From assembly GCF_009602465.1 (NCBI RefSeq), contig NZ_WBKP01000002.1, positions 84,917-148,916 on the forward strand: a stretch of 64,000 bases of DNA. Direction: 5' to 3'. The position numbers and the translations under genes were made by a program. The notes below the pieces were generated by a model. It made no database searches and was not told the DNA's origin. It saw only the letters and a list, made by a program, of their open reading frames with translations. This stretch comes from Cumulibacter manganitolerans (GTDB taxonomy: Bacteria > Actinomycetota > Actinomycetes > Mycobacteriales > Antricoccaceae). Shown piece by piece: positions 7,786-16,306 of this stretch. Each line of letters begins with the position of its first letter. Position 1 is the stretch's first letter.

Positions 7786-9273
7786 TCACACCTGGCGGGC
7801 CAGCGGCAGAGCGGCGGCGGTGAACGCGGCGGCCTGCTGGCCGACCAGGCGGCGGGTTTCGCAGGAGGCTTGGATGGCGGCTTGCTCGATCGCCGAGACC
7901 GCCGCATCCAGTTCCTCGACCGTGGGCGCGGAGACCGCGATCAGGCCGGTGACGCGCAGCACCCCGTGCCCGGCGGTCAGATCGGCCTCCTGCTGGAGCA
8001 CGTCCTCGTATTCGGCCGTCTGCGCAGCGTCCTCGATCTGCCCGATCTTGCGGCGTTGGGCGGCGTCCGAGATGTGTTCGACCTTCTTCTTGCGGATGTC
8101 GCGGGTGGCCTGGTCGGTGCGCATCGGCGTGTAGATCAGCGACAGTGCCCGCCCGATCCCGGAGGAGAGCACGATCGGGGCGAGGAACCCCGGATACACC
8201 ATCGACCGCGGCCACTCGCTGATCCACAGCACCGCGTGGTACGCCGAGTCGGTGTGCAGCCTGGTCCAGGTCTCGGTGACCGCGACCGGCCCCGCCGTGG
8301 CGAGGGACTGGCCCAGCTCCCCGTGCCGCTCCAGCGTCGCGGCCACGGCAGGGTCGTAGGCAGAACGCAGGATTACCGCGACCTGGCCGGGGGTGAGCCA
8401 CCCGGCCGGGGTCAGGTCGGCCGAGCGCAGCGCCGCGGTGAGGGTGGACATCTCTTGGCGGAGCACGGCGGCGGCCCCGCGTAGTCCGCCGCCGGCGGTC
8501 CTGATCTGCCGGGCGGCGGCCTGCATGTCCAGCGACAGGGACAGGGTGGTGGCGTGGCGTTCCCCGGCGGGACCGGCCCGCTCGATCAGCTCTTGGTAGG
8601 TCGTCGCGGCCCAGGAGCCGTCGCGGGTGCCGTGCGCTGCCCACCATTCCGCCAGCCCGGTGCCCGAATCCGGCAGCGTGCGCTCCAGCACCTGCAAGGT
8701 CGCGATCCGCCCGGACCGGCACACGGTCGCCAGCACCCTGCCCCAGGCGGTGACGCGGCGGTGCTGTTCGGCCGGGTCGAGCAGCACGAACGCGGGATGC
8801 CGCACTTCGCAGACGACGGTGAGGGTGTGCTGGTGCGGGTCGTGAATCATCCCGGCCCCGGTCTCCGGGTCGACGTGCTCGCGCAACCGCGCCTGGTCGC
8901 CGGGCAGGGCGAGCGTGCCCGCCGGTCGCGGGGCGACGATCCGGCGCCGGTAGGCGAGCTGCCCGCCGGTGCTGCGCCACAGCCACCAGCCGGCCGCGGG
9001 TATCCATTCCACGACCGGGCGGCCGGCGACCGGCATCCAGGTCAGCACGACCGACAGCACCCACACCGGGGCGGTAGCGGCGATGAGGATGCCGCCGCCG
9101 GCGTAGAACGCGCCCACCAGCGTCAGCACTCCGATCCCGAGGGTCACCAGCTGCGACGCGGACAGGCCCAGCAGCACGCCCCGGCGGGTGAGGCGGCTGA
9201 ACTTCACCGGCACCAGCTCCGCCCCCGACCCGGCCTGGGCGCTGGTGTCCTCCGTGCTGTGTTTCGTGGCCAT
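7786..9273 (-). CDS. SCO6880-type/PrgI-like conjugation membrane protein
   Basis: 495 residues. Two hydrophobic helices (about 38-60 and 66-85) follow a short cytosolic N-terminus containing FSRLTRRGVLLGLS. A long soluble region follows, with blocks such as IVAPRPAGTLALPGD, EHVDPETGAGMIHDP and LVGQQAAAFTAAALPL. This resembles the SCO6880 family of actinobacterial conjugative elements, thought to replace VirB3/PrgI parts of the channel. A homologue with near-identical blocks is at 62241-63707. Its stop is 6 bp before the end of the plus-strand insertion gene. Confidence 0.82.
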   Translation of the reverse strand: MATKHSTEDTSAQAGSGAELVPVKFSRLTRRGVLLGLSASQLVTLGIGVLTLVGAFYAGGGILIAATAPVWVLSVVLTWMPVAGRPVVEWIPAAGWWLWRSTGGQLAYRRRIVAPRPAGTLALPGDQARLREHVDPETGAGMIHDPHQHTLTVVCEVRHPAFVLLDPAEQHRRVTAWGRVLATVCRSGRIATLQVLERTLPDSGTGLAEWWAAHGTRDGSWAATTYQELIERAGPAGERHATTLSLSLDMQAAARQIRTAGGGLRGAAAVLRQEMSTLTAALRSADLTPAGWLTPGQVAVILRSAYDPAVAATLERHGELGQSLATAGPVAVTETWTRLHTDSAYHAVLWISEWPRSMVYPGFLAPIVLSSGIGRALSLIYTPMRTDQATRDIRKKKVEHISDAAQRRKIGQIEDAAQTAEYEDVLQQEADLTAGHGVLRVTGLIAVSAPTVEELDAAVSAIEQAAIQASCETRRLVGQQAAAFTAAALPLARQV

Positions 9274-9279
9274 CGCGGT

Positions 9280-10701
9280 TCACTCCTTCCTGCTCGGCGG
9301 GCGGCCGTCGCTGTCGGGCGGCTTCAGCCCGTCGGGGGCGTTCGGCGGCGGGGTCTGATGTGGCGGCACCCGCGAGTCCGTGCCGGCGCCGGTGTCGTAG
9401 GTGTTCTGGTTCGCGCCATCGGCGGCGGCCTCGGCCTGTCCGCCGATCTGCGCGCCGGCCTCGGGGCCGGCGGTCGCGGCCTTCTTCGCGACCTGCGCGC
9501 CGATCACCACCGCCGCGGCCGGCCCGGCAGCCGCTCCCGCACCGGCAGCGGAACCACCCGCACCACCGGCACCCGCGCCTGCTCCGGCGCCTGCTCCGGC
9601 GCCGCCTCCGGGTGGGGGCGGCGGAGTTCCGCCCCCACCACCGCCGGGCGGGGGTGGGGGCGGGTTCCCCCCGCCGCCACCGCCTCCGGGTGGAGGCGGA
9701 TCATCCCCACCGCCACCACCGCGGCCGCCTCCGTCGTCGAGGATCTTCTTCGGGCCGTCGCCGGAGGGCGTGGCCGGGACGGGGACGGGCCGGTTCATGG
9801 CGTTCTTGGCCTCTTGTTCGGCGCCCATGGTGTTGTAGAGGTCGAAGCCGAGGAAGGAGATCACGCGATAGACCATGTACGGCGCGAACGCGGCGATTGC
9901 GAGCATGACGATGCCGGTGATCGGTTCGGTGATCGCCGTCAGATCGGCCTCGATGGGGGTGGCCATCTGGGTGATCGCGATCAGGAGCACGACCACCAGC
10001 ACCAGCTTGCTGATGATCAGGGCGATCACGAACGCCGCCCATTTCCCGATCCACGACCGGCTCGCATCCCACGCCGCCCCGGCGAACGCGAGCGGGGCGA
10101 GGACGATCGCGATCAGCAGCAGCGCTTTGCGGATCAACAGGGAGAACCACACGATCGCGGTGGCGGCGACCATGAGCCCGGCGAGGAAGATCGTCACGAT
10201 CGCCCCGACGCCCGGTGCGGAGATGTTGATCGCGGTGAGGCCGGCGGCGAGCAGGATGATCTTGTCGCCCATCGTGCCGGTCGTCTCCCCGGCGGCCTGG
10301 ATGATCCCGATGGTCAGCTGGTCGGTGATCTCCAATGCCAGCGCGGCCAGGGTGATGACCACGAAACTGCCGAGCACTGCTTTGCCGGCGCCGAGGGCGG
10401 CGCGGGACAGGGCGGTCGGGTCGCGGCGGATGAGGCCGAGGATGAGCTGGAAGCAGAAGAAGACCAGGACGATAAAGATGCCGATGCCGAACAGCAGGTT
10501 GTAGACGGACACGTACCCGTCCTGGGTGACGTCGACCATCGTGGTGGTGTCGAACACCGCCCACATCGCTTCCAGCAGCCAGCCCGCGGCGCCGCCGACG
10601 GCCTGGGCGAACCAGTCGAACGGGGCCGAGATCAGCGATGCGGCCGCCTCACCGGCCGAGTCGCACACGTTGGAGATGACGGGGATATCGCACAGCGCCA
10701 T
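9280..10701 (-). CDS. VirB6/TrbL-like polytopic membrane protein
   Basis: 473 residues from the ATG at 10701, with AGGGAGG 8 nt upstream. About six membrane helices occupy residues 70-300 (for example GIGIFIVLVFFCFQLILGLI and ALLLIAIVLAPLAFAGAAW). The last 150 residues are low-complexity Pro/Gly/Ala runs, including PPPPPPGGGGGG and an alternating AG tract. VirB6-type proteins form the inner-membrane part of the conjugation channel. The C-terminus of the homologue in module 2 is at the window end (63712-64000), with a different Pro/Thr/Ser composition. The tail is therefore under weak sequence constraint. Confidence 0.85.
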   Translation of the reverse strand: MALCDIPVISNVCDSAGEAAASLISAPFDWFAQAVGGAAGWLLEAMWAVFDTTTMVDVTQDGYVSVYNLLFGIGIFIVLVFFCFQLILGLIRRDPTALSRAALGAGKAVLGSFVVITLAALALEITDQLTIGIIQAAGETTGTMGDKIILLAAGLTAINISAPGVGAIVTIFLAGLMVAATAIVWFSLLIRKALLLIAIVLAPLAFAGAAWDASRSWIGKWAAFVIALIISKLVLVVVLLIAITQMATPIEADLTAITEPITGIVMLAIAAFAPYMVYRVISFLGFDLYNTMGAEQEAKNAMNRPVPVPATPSGDGPKKILDDGGGRGGGGGDDPPPPGGGGGGGNPPPPPPGGGGGGTPPPPPGGGAGAGAGAGAGAGGAGGSAAGAGAAAGPAAAVVIGAQVAKKAATAGPEAGAQIGGQAEAAADGANQNTYDTGAGTDSRVPPHQTPPPNAPDGLKPPDSDGRPPSRKE

Positions 10702-10747
10702 CACGAACCTCCCTTACAGGACAGGGGTGTGAGAGGAGGGCGGGTGC

Positions 10748-11017
10748 TCACACCGCTTGGCCCACGTCCCAGAAGAAGTTGATGAGCGTCACCGACGCGC
10801 CGCAGATCACGGCCGCGCCGCAGGAGATGAGGACGCCGATCTTTCCCCGGCCCGCCAGGTGCGGGTTCGAGGAGTTGGAGCCGAAACCCCACACGATCGC
10901 CGAGACGATCAGCGCGAGCACGGACAGGATGAGGCCGACGGTCATCACGGCGCCGACGATGTCGCGCAGCTGGTCGATGCCCGGCAGGCCCGAGCTGTTG
11001 GGGTCGATGTCGATCAC
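10748..11017 (-). CDS. Small two-helix membrane protein, pilin-like (DUF6112-like)
   Basis: 89 residues from a GTG with AGAGGAG 7 nt upstream. Two membrane helices (about 21-45 and 60-82) flank a short positively charged loop (AGRGK). This is the size and topology of VirB2/TrbC-like subunits. It is a paralogue of the neighbouring protein at 11150-11416: both have GIxxxxxVIGAxM-like starts, AGRGK/SKGRAGV loops and a Trp near the C-terminus. It most likely forms the channel or pilus together with that protein. No signal peptidase site is evident. Confidence 0.75.
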   Translation of the reverse strand: MIDIDPNSSGLPGIDQLRDIVGAVMTVGLILSVLALIVSAIVWGFGSNSSNPHLAGRGKIGVLISCGAAVICGASVTLINFFWDVGQAV

Positions 11018-11149
11018 GGCAGAACTCCTCTGGACGAAGACGGAAAAATGGTTCTGCCACCAGGTGCACCCCGGCCCGCCAGCACGAGAAAGCGCCCACC
11101 GCCGGGGACGAGTCCGCTGAGGGTGGGCGCAGCGTGCGTGGTGTGCGGG

Positions 11150-11416
11150 TTAGAGCTGTTCGCCGACCGAGACGAGCCAGTTGATCCAGGCGATGCCGCT
11201 GCCGGCGAGGATCGCCGCGCCGAGCGCTACGAGCACACCGGCACGTCCCTTGGAGGCGACCTGGTAGTTCCCGGTCGACGCACCGATCGCCCAGGCGATG
11301 CCGGAGACGATAAGCATGAGCACGGCGATGACGAGCACGAACATCAGCAGCGCCCCGATGACCTCTTCCATCTCGCCGATCCCGGCCAGCCCGTCGAAAT
11401 CGGGGAACACGTCCAT
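11150..11416 (-). CDS. Small two-helix membrane protein, pilin-like paralogue
   Basis: 88 residues from the ATG at 11416, which overlaps the stop of the hydrolase gene as TGATG. A GTG one codon earlier is possible. Two hydrophobic helices (about 23-45 and 60-80) are separated by a basic loop (VASKGRAGV). It is a tandem paralogue of 10748-11017; the two genes are 132 bp apart and that gap holds a CAGGTGCRC motif (11061). Two VirB2-like subunits in series are consistent with a heteromeric channel subunit. That role is inferred from size, topology and context. Confidence 0.75.
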   Translation of the reverse strand: MDVFPDFDGLAGIGEMEEVIGALLMFVLVIAVLMLIVSGIAWAIGASTGNYQVASKGRAGVLVALGAAILAGSGIAWINWLVSVGEQL

Positions 11417-13083
11417 CACGCACCCCCGCCCGAATCGGCGATGGTCACATGCAGGTGGTCGCGGTGCCCACCGGTGATGGAGTCGGCATCGTGCATGCCG
11501 CCGCCGTCGTAATCGCGCCAGCCCTCACTGTCGCGGGCCAGGGACCAGATCTTCTGATCCCAGATCAGGTACTCCACCCCGAGGGTCTCGGCGTGGGTCT
11601 GCAGCCAGTTCGTGACCTCCCAGCCGAGCTCGTGCTGCGCCGGGGTGGGCAGCTGCCCGATCGCGTTCCCGAAAGCGATGTCGCACGCCCGTCCGAGCGG
11701 ATGCTCGGAGACGCTGCCGGGGCGGGGCGAGTAGCAAGCCCAGGTGGCCTCGGGGAACGCCCCCGAGGTCTGCTGATACAGGTGCAGAGTGCGGCGGGTG
11801 ATCTGCCCGCCGGTGGTCGGACCGTCCACCAGCTCGTCGGGGTGGTCGCCGGTGAACGGCTCCGGCTCCCCGCCCGGCCCGCTGCCGGTGGTGGGGTCGC
11901 AGTCGCCTCCGGGCGGGCCGGTCTCGGCTTCGGGCAGGTCGGCGGCGTCGTGGCCGTTGAGCCAGGCGGCGGGGTCGGTGTGCTCGCCGGCGGTGCCGCC
12001 GTCGTAGACCTCCAGGTGCAGGTGGGGGCCGGTGGACATCCCGCTGCTGCCGACATCGGCGATGTGCTGTCCCGCGGTCACGGTGTCGCCGGCGGACACG
12101 TGGATGCCGTCGGCCCAGGAATGGAAGTACCCGGTCGCCACCGCCTCGCCGTCGATGCTGTGCTCGATGACGACCGTCCCGCCCCACTGGTCGCTGTACT
12201 CCGCGACGGTGACCGTGCCGTCCGCGGCGGCGAGGATCGGGGTGCCGTCGGCGGCAGAGAAATCGCTGCCGGTATGGAAGGACTGCTCCCCGGTGATCGG
12301 ATGGATGCGCGGCCCGAACGGGCTGGTCGGCGTCCAGGTGCCTTCCGGCAGGGGGAACACCACCCGCGACGACTCCGTCACCCCGGCCACGGCGGGCACC
12401 GCCTCAGAGTCATCGCCAGCGGCGGGGCCGGTATCGGTGCCGAGCAGGGCGTCGAGGACCGTCACGGCCACAGGGCTGTAGTTCTCGTACCGGTCCGGGT
12501 ACGCGCTCACTTCGACGGCTTGGGCGGCCTCGCCCTTGCCCATGTCTTCCCAGCCGGGAATGTCCAACAGGCCCCGCGGCGAGCCGGCGTTGGGGCCGTC
12601 GGGGCCGCCGAAGAACGCCTCGGCCTGATAGGTGGGGTCCATCAGCTCTTCGACCGTGCCCCAGCCGGCCTGCGGGCGCATCTGGAACAGCCCCAACGAG
12701 TCGTGGTCGCTGCCGGTGCCGTCGTTGGGATACTCCGTCGACTCCGGGTAGGCGCTCGGGTTGGCGAGCTGGCGCAGCGTGGATTCGGTCAGGGCCGCCA
12801 TGATCGCGATCTGCAGCCCGTCCCGATTCACCCCGTCGATGCCGGAGCCGGTCTCGATGATCGTGGCCGCATGCGTCAGCTGGGTCTTGTTGAGCGTGAA
12901 CTCCTCACCGTCGCGGGTGCGCACGGTCAGCTCGTCGGGCACCTCCCCGACGGTGAAGCCGCCGCCGTCGATGGTGCAGGTCGAGGTGAGGGCGGGATTC
13001 ATCAGCAGCCCGATCCCGACCATCGACAACAACGGTGCCGCCAGCACCAGCGCCAGCAGCACGATCGCGAGCTTCTTCACCAC
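11416..13083 (-). CDS. Three-domain peptidoglycan hydrolase of the conjugation system
   Basis: 555 residues from tandem GTGs, with AGGAGG upstream. An N-terminal membrane anchor (5-28) leads to a lysozyme-like domain (about 70-210, likely catalytic Glu in ALTEST near 100, plus SLGLFQMRP). Next comes an M23 endopeptidase domain (about 240-370) with H270, D274 and the HLH motif at 354-356. The C-terminal domain (about 425-550) has SEHPLGRACD (H461, D468) and HRDHLH (near 540-545), as in M15/VanY-like carboxypeptidases. VirB1-type enzymes open the cell wall for the channel. Three catalytic domains in one chain is unusually complete; two (SLT plus NlpC/P60 or M23) is the common arrangement. Confidence 0.9.
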   Translation of the reverse strand: MVKKLAIVLLALVLAAPLLSMVGIGLLMNPALTSTCTIDGGGFTVGEVPDELTVRTRDGEEFTLNKTQLTHAATIIETGSGIDGVNRDGLQIAIMAALTESTLRQLANPSAYPESTEYPNDGTGSDHDSLGLFQMRPQAGWGTVEELMDPTYQAEAFFGGPDGPNAGSPRGLLDIPGWEDMGKGEAAQAVEVSAYPDRYENYSPVAVTVLDALLGTDTGPAAGDDSEAVPAVAGVTESSRVVFPLPEGTWTPTSPFGPRIHPITGEQSFHTGSDFSAADGTPILAAADGTVTVAEYSDQWGGTVVIEHSIDGEAVATGYFHSWADGIHVSAGDTVTAGQHIADVGSSGMSTGPHLHLEVYDGGTAGEHTDPAAWLNGHDAADLPEAETGPPGGDCDPTTGSGPGGEPEPFTGDHPDELVDGPTTGGQITRRTLHLYQQTSGAFPEATWACYSPRPGSVSEHPLGRACDIAFGNAIGQLPTPAQHELGWEVTNWLQTHAETLGVEYLIWDQKIWSLARDSEGWRDYDGGGMHDADSITGGHRDHLHVTIADSGGGA

Positions 13084-13104
13084 AACAGCCCTCCTTCGTC
13101 CGGG

Positions 13105-13791
13105 TCAGCGCAGGGGGTTGTCGAGCTCGGACAGCCGCAGCAGATGACAGGTGTCGTAGGCGGGCTCGCAGATCACGAACACGGTGAACGCCACCTCGTG
13201 CTCGGACGCGACCGGTTTCTCGTTCCACACCCCGGCGCGGTAGCGGACGCCCTCGATCGTGATCGCTGTCGTGCCCTCGGTGATCTGCCCGGGCTGGGCC
13301 TGCGCTTGCGCGGTCGCCCACGCCTCGGGCACGAACGCATCGGTGATTTCCAGGTGCTGGGTGGTGGCGTACTGGCGCAGATCGACCCACGCCTCGCGGA
13401 CGGGCAGGTAGGCGGCGAGGTCATTGGCGAGGCCGGCCTGCTCGGTGCCGGTGGGGTCGGCGACCTCCATCACCACCGCCGTGTAGTCCAGCGGCATGAA
13501 CCCGGCGCCGGTATCCCATGCGAACACCGCCGTCGCGACATTCCGGGCGAACGTCTCCGGGTCACTGCTGCGCTCCACCGGGACGATCCGGCCCGGAGTC
13601 TGCGTGCCGTCTTCGGGTGCGGCGGTCGCCGCGGGCCCGTCGGCCTCGGAGTTGTCGGGCGGTGGGCCGGTGCGCGGGCCTTGGATGAGTCCGTAGACGC
13701 CGATCCCGGCCAGGAGCAGAACGGACAGGCCTGCGGCGATCAGTACGATCACGCGCTTGCGGGGCGGAGTGTCAGCAGCAGAAGTCTTCAT
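13105..13791 (-). CDS. VirB8/TcpC-like bitopic conjugation protein
   Basis: 228 residues from the ATG at 13791. A short basic cytosolic N-terminus (PPRKRV) precedes one membrane helix (about 15-36). A Pro-rich linker then leads to an exported domain of about 150 residues that ends in an NTF2-like pattern (AFTVFVICEPAYDTCHLLRL). VirB8/TcpC proteins are bitopic scaffold subunits of the channel; assignment here rests on topology, size and position after the wall hydrolase. The two cysteines near the C-terminus could form a disulfide. A CAGGTGCRC motif (13798) sits just before the start codon. Confidence 0.65.
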   Translation of the reverse strand: MKTSAADTPPRKRVIVLIAAGLSVLLLAGIGVYGLIQGPRTGPPPDNSEADGPAATAAPEDGTQTPGRIVPVERSSDPETFARNVATAVFAWDTGAGFMPLDYTAVVMEVADPTGTEQAGLANDLAAYLPVREAWVDLRQYATTQHLEITDAFVPEAWATAQAQAQPGQITEGTTAITIEGVRYRAGVWNEKPVASEHEVAFTVFVICEPAYDTCHLLRLSELDNPLR

Positions 13792-13844
13792 GCCGTCCAG
13801 GTGCACGGCCTCCACCCCGTACCGGGCGCTGTCGGGCGGCGAGG

Positions 13845-14894
13845 CTAGAGGGCGCGCAGGTGCCGGCGCGGCACCGCGCCCTCGTCGGCGGCTCCCTGCT
13901 GCATGGGCTCCTCGCCGACGGCATCGTCGCCGGCCTCGCGGGTTTCGGTGGGGTCGATGGTGAGCAGGGGGCGCAGGCGGTCGGCGAAGGCGACCGTGCC
14001 GTCGACCACGGTCAGGAACACGCGCGCTTGGTCGTCGGTGAGTTCGGCGGCGAGCTCGTCCGGGTCGTAGTGGGTCCACCAGTCGGCCAGCGACGTCCAG
14101 GTCTGCACGAACGCCGCCACCGGCCACCGGCCCGGCGCCCGCACCGTCTCGGTGGCGGGCGTCTTGCGTTTCGTACCGCGACCCGGGCCGGTGACGCGGG
14201 CGACGGCTTCTGCGGCCAGGGCGTGCAGCTCGGACTGGCGTGCCTGCTCGACCTCGGCGGCCACGGCGCGGATGCGTTGGTAGGCCGGGTCGACCGGCCC
14301 GCCCGCCTCGATCCGGGCCAGCTCGGTCGCGGCCAGTTCACGCAACGCCTCCGGGGCGTCGGGGTCATCGGCGACGTACTGGACGTGGCCGATCTTCTCC
14401 ATCGTCTTGTAGGACGTGCCGCCGGGGATCATCGCGGCTGCCTGCTCGCGGGCCTTCCCGACCGGCCCCGACGGTGGTGGAAAATTTCCACCACCGTCGC
14501 TATTCGGCTGATGGTCGGCGCTGAACCGGGAGGCCACCTGCCGGCGTTCGGCGTCTTCGGCCATGAGCTGCTTCAGCTCCCGATACAAGGCGGCGGCTTC
14601 GAGCTGGGTGAGCGGCTTGCGGTGCACGTTCTCGTCCTGCTCGGCCAGCAGAAGCCCCAGCCGGTCGGAGATGCCGCTGCGCACCCAGACGCTGACGGTG
14701 CGCCAGCCGAGCTGCCGGATCGCGGCCAGACGCCGCCTGCCGCACACCAGCACCCCGTCGATGGCGACGGTGATCGGCTGCAACAGGCCGTGCTCGCGGA
14801 TCGACGCGGCCAGCGCGTCGATGTCGCCCAGGTCGGTGCGGTGGCGCGTGCCGACCTGGATCGAGTCGACCGTGCGTTCCAGCTCGATCCCCAT
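13845..14894 (-). CDS. ParB-like nuclease-domain protein
   Basis: 349 residues from the ATG at 14894, about 9 nt after GAGGGGG. Two GTG codons immediately upstream are alternatives. Residues 5-95 are a ParB/Srx N-terminal domain: DALAASIREHGLLQPITV and the VCGRRRLAAIRQLG box (GERR-like, CTP-binding in ParB), followed by QDENVHRKPLTQLE. A C-terminal helical region follows. No ParA partner is visible, so it is more likely a regulator or DNA-processing factor of the element than a partition protein. Confidence 0.82.
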   Translation of the reverse strand: MGIELERTVDSIQVGTRHRTDLGDIDALAASIREHGLLQPITVAIDGVLVCGRRRLAAIRQLGWRTVSVWVRSGISDRLGLLLAEQDENVHRKPLTQLEAAALYRELKQLMAEDAERRQVASRFSADHQPNSDGGGNFPPPSGPVGKAREQAAAMIPGGTSYKTMEKIGHVQYVADDPDAPEALRELAATELARIEAGGPVDPAYQRIRAVAAEVEQARQSELHALAAEAVARVTGPGRGTKRKTPATETVRAPGRWPVAAFVQTWTSLADWWTHYDPDELAAELTDDQARVFLTVVDGTVAFADRLRPLLTIDPTETREAGDDAVGEEPMQQGAADEGAVPRRHLRAL

Positions 14895-14945
14895 CACCAC
14901 TCACCCCCTCTTCCCGGCCTGTCGGTTCTCTGTGTGCGGTCTCAG

Positions 14946-15818
14946 TTATCGGCGGCGCTGGGTCGGGACGGCCAGGCACAGGGTGAGCACGAGATCGTCA
15001 TCGCGCAGCAGCACCGGCAGCGTCTCGCCGATCAGCAGCCGCAGCAGCACGCCTCGCCCGGCCGGGGTCGCCGCCAGCGCCGGGTGCGGGGTACCCAGCA
15101 GCGCCTTGAGCAGCACCGTCCAGGACCGGCCCGGGAGGTCCAGCAGCGCCCGGGCGTGCTGGTCGCGGCGCAACGTCTCATACGCGGTGTGCCGTGCCCC
15201 GGCCTTGGCCAGCGCCCCGCAGATGTGCTCCACCGACGCCCGCGCCGTCGCCGGTTCCCAGCCGAGCATCGTCACCAGCGCGATCGCGTCCTCCATCGCC
15301 GACGACGCCGACATTCCCGCCCGCACCCCTCCGCCGCCGTCGCCGTTGTCAGCGCTGCCGCCGGCGGGATCGGTGTCGGGTTCGGGGTCGGTGACCTGGA
15401 ACGCCGGGTGGTACGCCCACAGCGGCGTCTCCCGGTCGGAGATGCGCTCGGCGTCGTGGAACGCCGAGATGTGCGGGCGGCGGGCCTGGTGGGTCGAGCA
15501 GAGCAGGCCCTGGGCGCGTTCCTCAGCAATGCATGTGATCCGCACCGCGTGCGTGACCACGCCCCACGGGTCATGCGCCTCCCTGGCCGACCGGGTGCGC
15601 ATCACATCGAACGCCGCGCTGGCGGCCTCCCACGGGTCCAGCCCGTGTTTACGCGCCAACGCGCCGTACTTCTCCGCGCAGAACCGCATCAGCTCCGCGG
15701 CGACCGGATCGTCGACCCAGGCTCGCTCCCCGGCCGCGTGCAGTCGCCGCAGCAGAGCGCGCAGCCCGGCACCGGACACGTACTCCGGGCCGGCAGTATT
15801 CGTAGTGTTCGTCGTCAT
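14946..15818 (-). CDS. Conserved ICE protein of unknown function, helical
   Basis: 290 residues from the ATG at 15818, chosen because AGGAGG is 8-9 nt upstream. The earlier in-frame ATG at 15890 would place the CAGGTGCRC motif (15841) inside the gene. The N-terminal 110 residues (LRALLRRLHAAGERAWVDD, then the HGLDPWEAASAAFDVMRTRS region) have a helix and Trp pattern faintly like sigma-factor region 2. I regard that as a weak resemblance. An acidic Gly-rich linker separates a C-terminal helical domain. It lies between the ParB-like gene and 15902-16306 and is probably regulatory or DNA-related. Confidence 0.6.
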   Translation of the reverse strand: MTTNTTNTAGPEYVSGAGLRALLRRLHAAGERAWVDDPVAAELMRFCAEKYGALARKHGLDPWEAASAAFDVMRTRSAREAHDPWGVVTHAVRITCIAEERAQGLLCSTHQARRPHISAFHDAERISDRETPLWAYHPAFQVTDPEPDTDPAGGSADNGDGGGGVRAGMSASSAMEDAIALVTMLGWEPATARASVEHICGALAKAGARHTAYETLRRDQHARALLDLPGRSWTVLLKALLGTPHPALAATPAGRGVLLRLLIGETLPVLLRDDDLVLTLCLAVPTQRRR

Positions 15819-15901
15819 GGTCTCGGCACCTCCTGGCAAGCAGGTGCACGCACCCGCCCCGGCATCCGGTGCATCGGTGATCGTGGTCATGGCCGGTCAC
15901 C

Positions 15902-16306
15902 TCAGCTCATCCCGACCGGGCCACGCCCAGCGCCCTCGTGGCCTGTGCTGCGGCCGAACGCCGAGACCGGCGGCAGCTCCCGCATCCGCTGGCCCAGCTG
16001 CTTGGCCCCGCGGGCCAGCGGGTCATGGGCCTTGTGCGCCAGGTTCGCCTCGAAGTCGATCGCCAGGCGCGAGGCAACCCCGCTGCCACGGGCCAGCAGG
16101 TCCGAGGAACGCACCCAGTCCACGCCGCGCGCCTTCCGCAACGACGGATCGGGATCGGCGCCCTCCGCGTCCGGGGTGGTCGTGCGGTCGACATCGGCGG
16201 CGGCGATCGCATCCGGCGCCATCGCCCGTTCAACAAGCTCGGGGCGTGTCGCCTGCGGCGTCTCACGCCGGGCCGCGTGCTCGTGGTCATGCTCGTGGGG
16301 GTTCAT
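15902..16306 (-). CDS. Hypothetical small ICE protein
   Basis: 134 residues. The N-terminus is His/Glu-rich (MNPHEHDHEHAARRE), the middle is charged, and the C-terminal part is helical (GVASRLAIDFEANLAHKAHD, then LGQRMREL). It overlaps the end of the DUF2637 gene by 20 bp, so it is co-transcribed with it. No domain is recognised. The His-rich start could bind metal, but this is a guess from composition. Confidence 0.6.
   Translation of the reverse strand: MNPHEHDHEHAARRETPQATRPELVERAMAPDAIAAADVDRTTTPDAEGADPDPSLRKARGVDWVRSSDLLARGSGVASRLAIDFEANLAHKAHDPLARGAKQLGQRMRELPPVSAFGRSTGHEGAGRGPVGMS

Noticed and set aside
9560..9720. A possible tandem-repeat or CRISPR-like array
   Set aside because: It is the Gly/Pro low-complexity coding tail of the VirB6-like protein, without regular spacers.
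14946..15818. Calling this gene a sigma factor
   Set aside because: The resemblance is confined to a helical N-terminal pattern, with no -10-binding motif or region 4.
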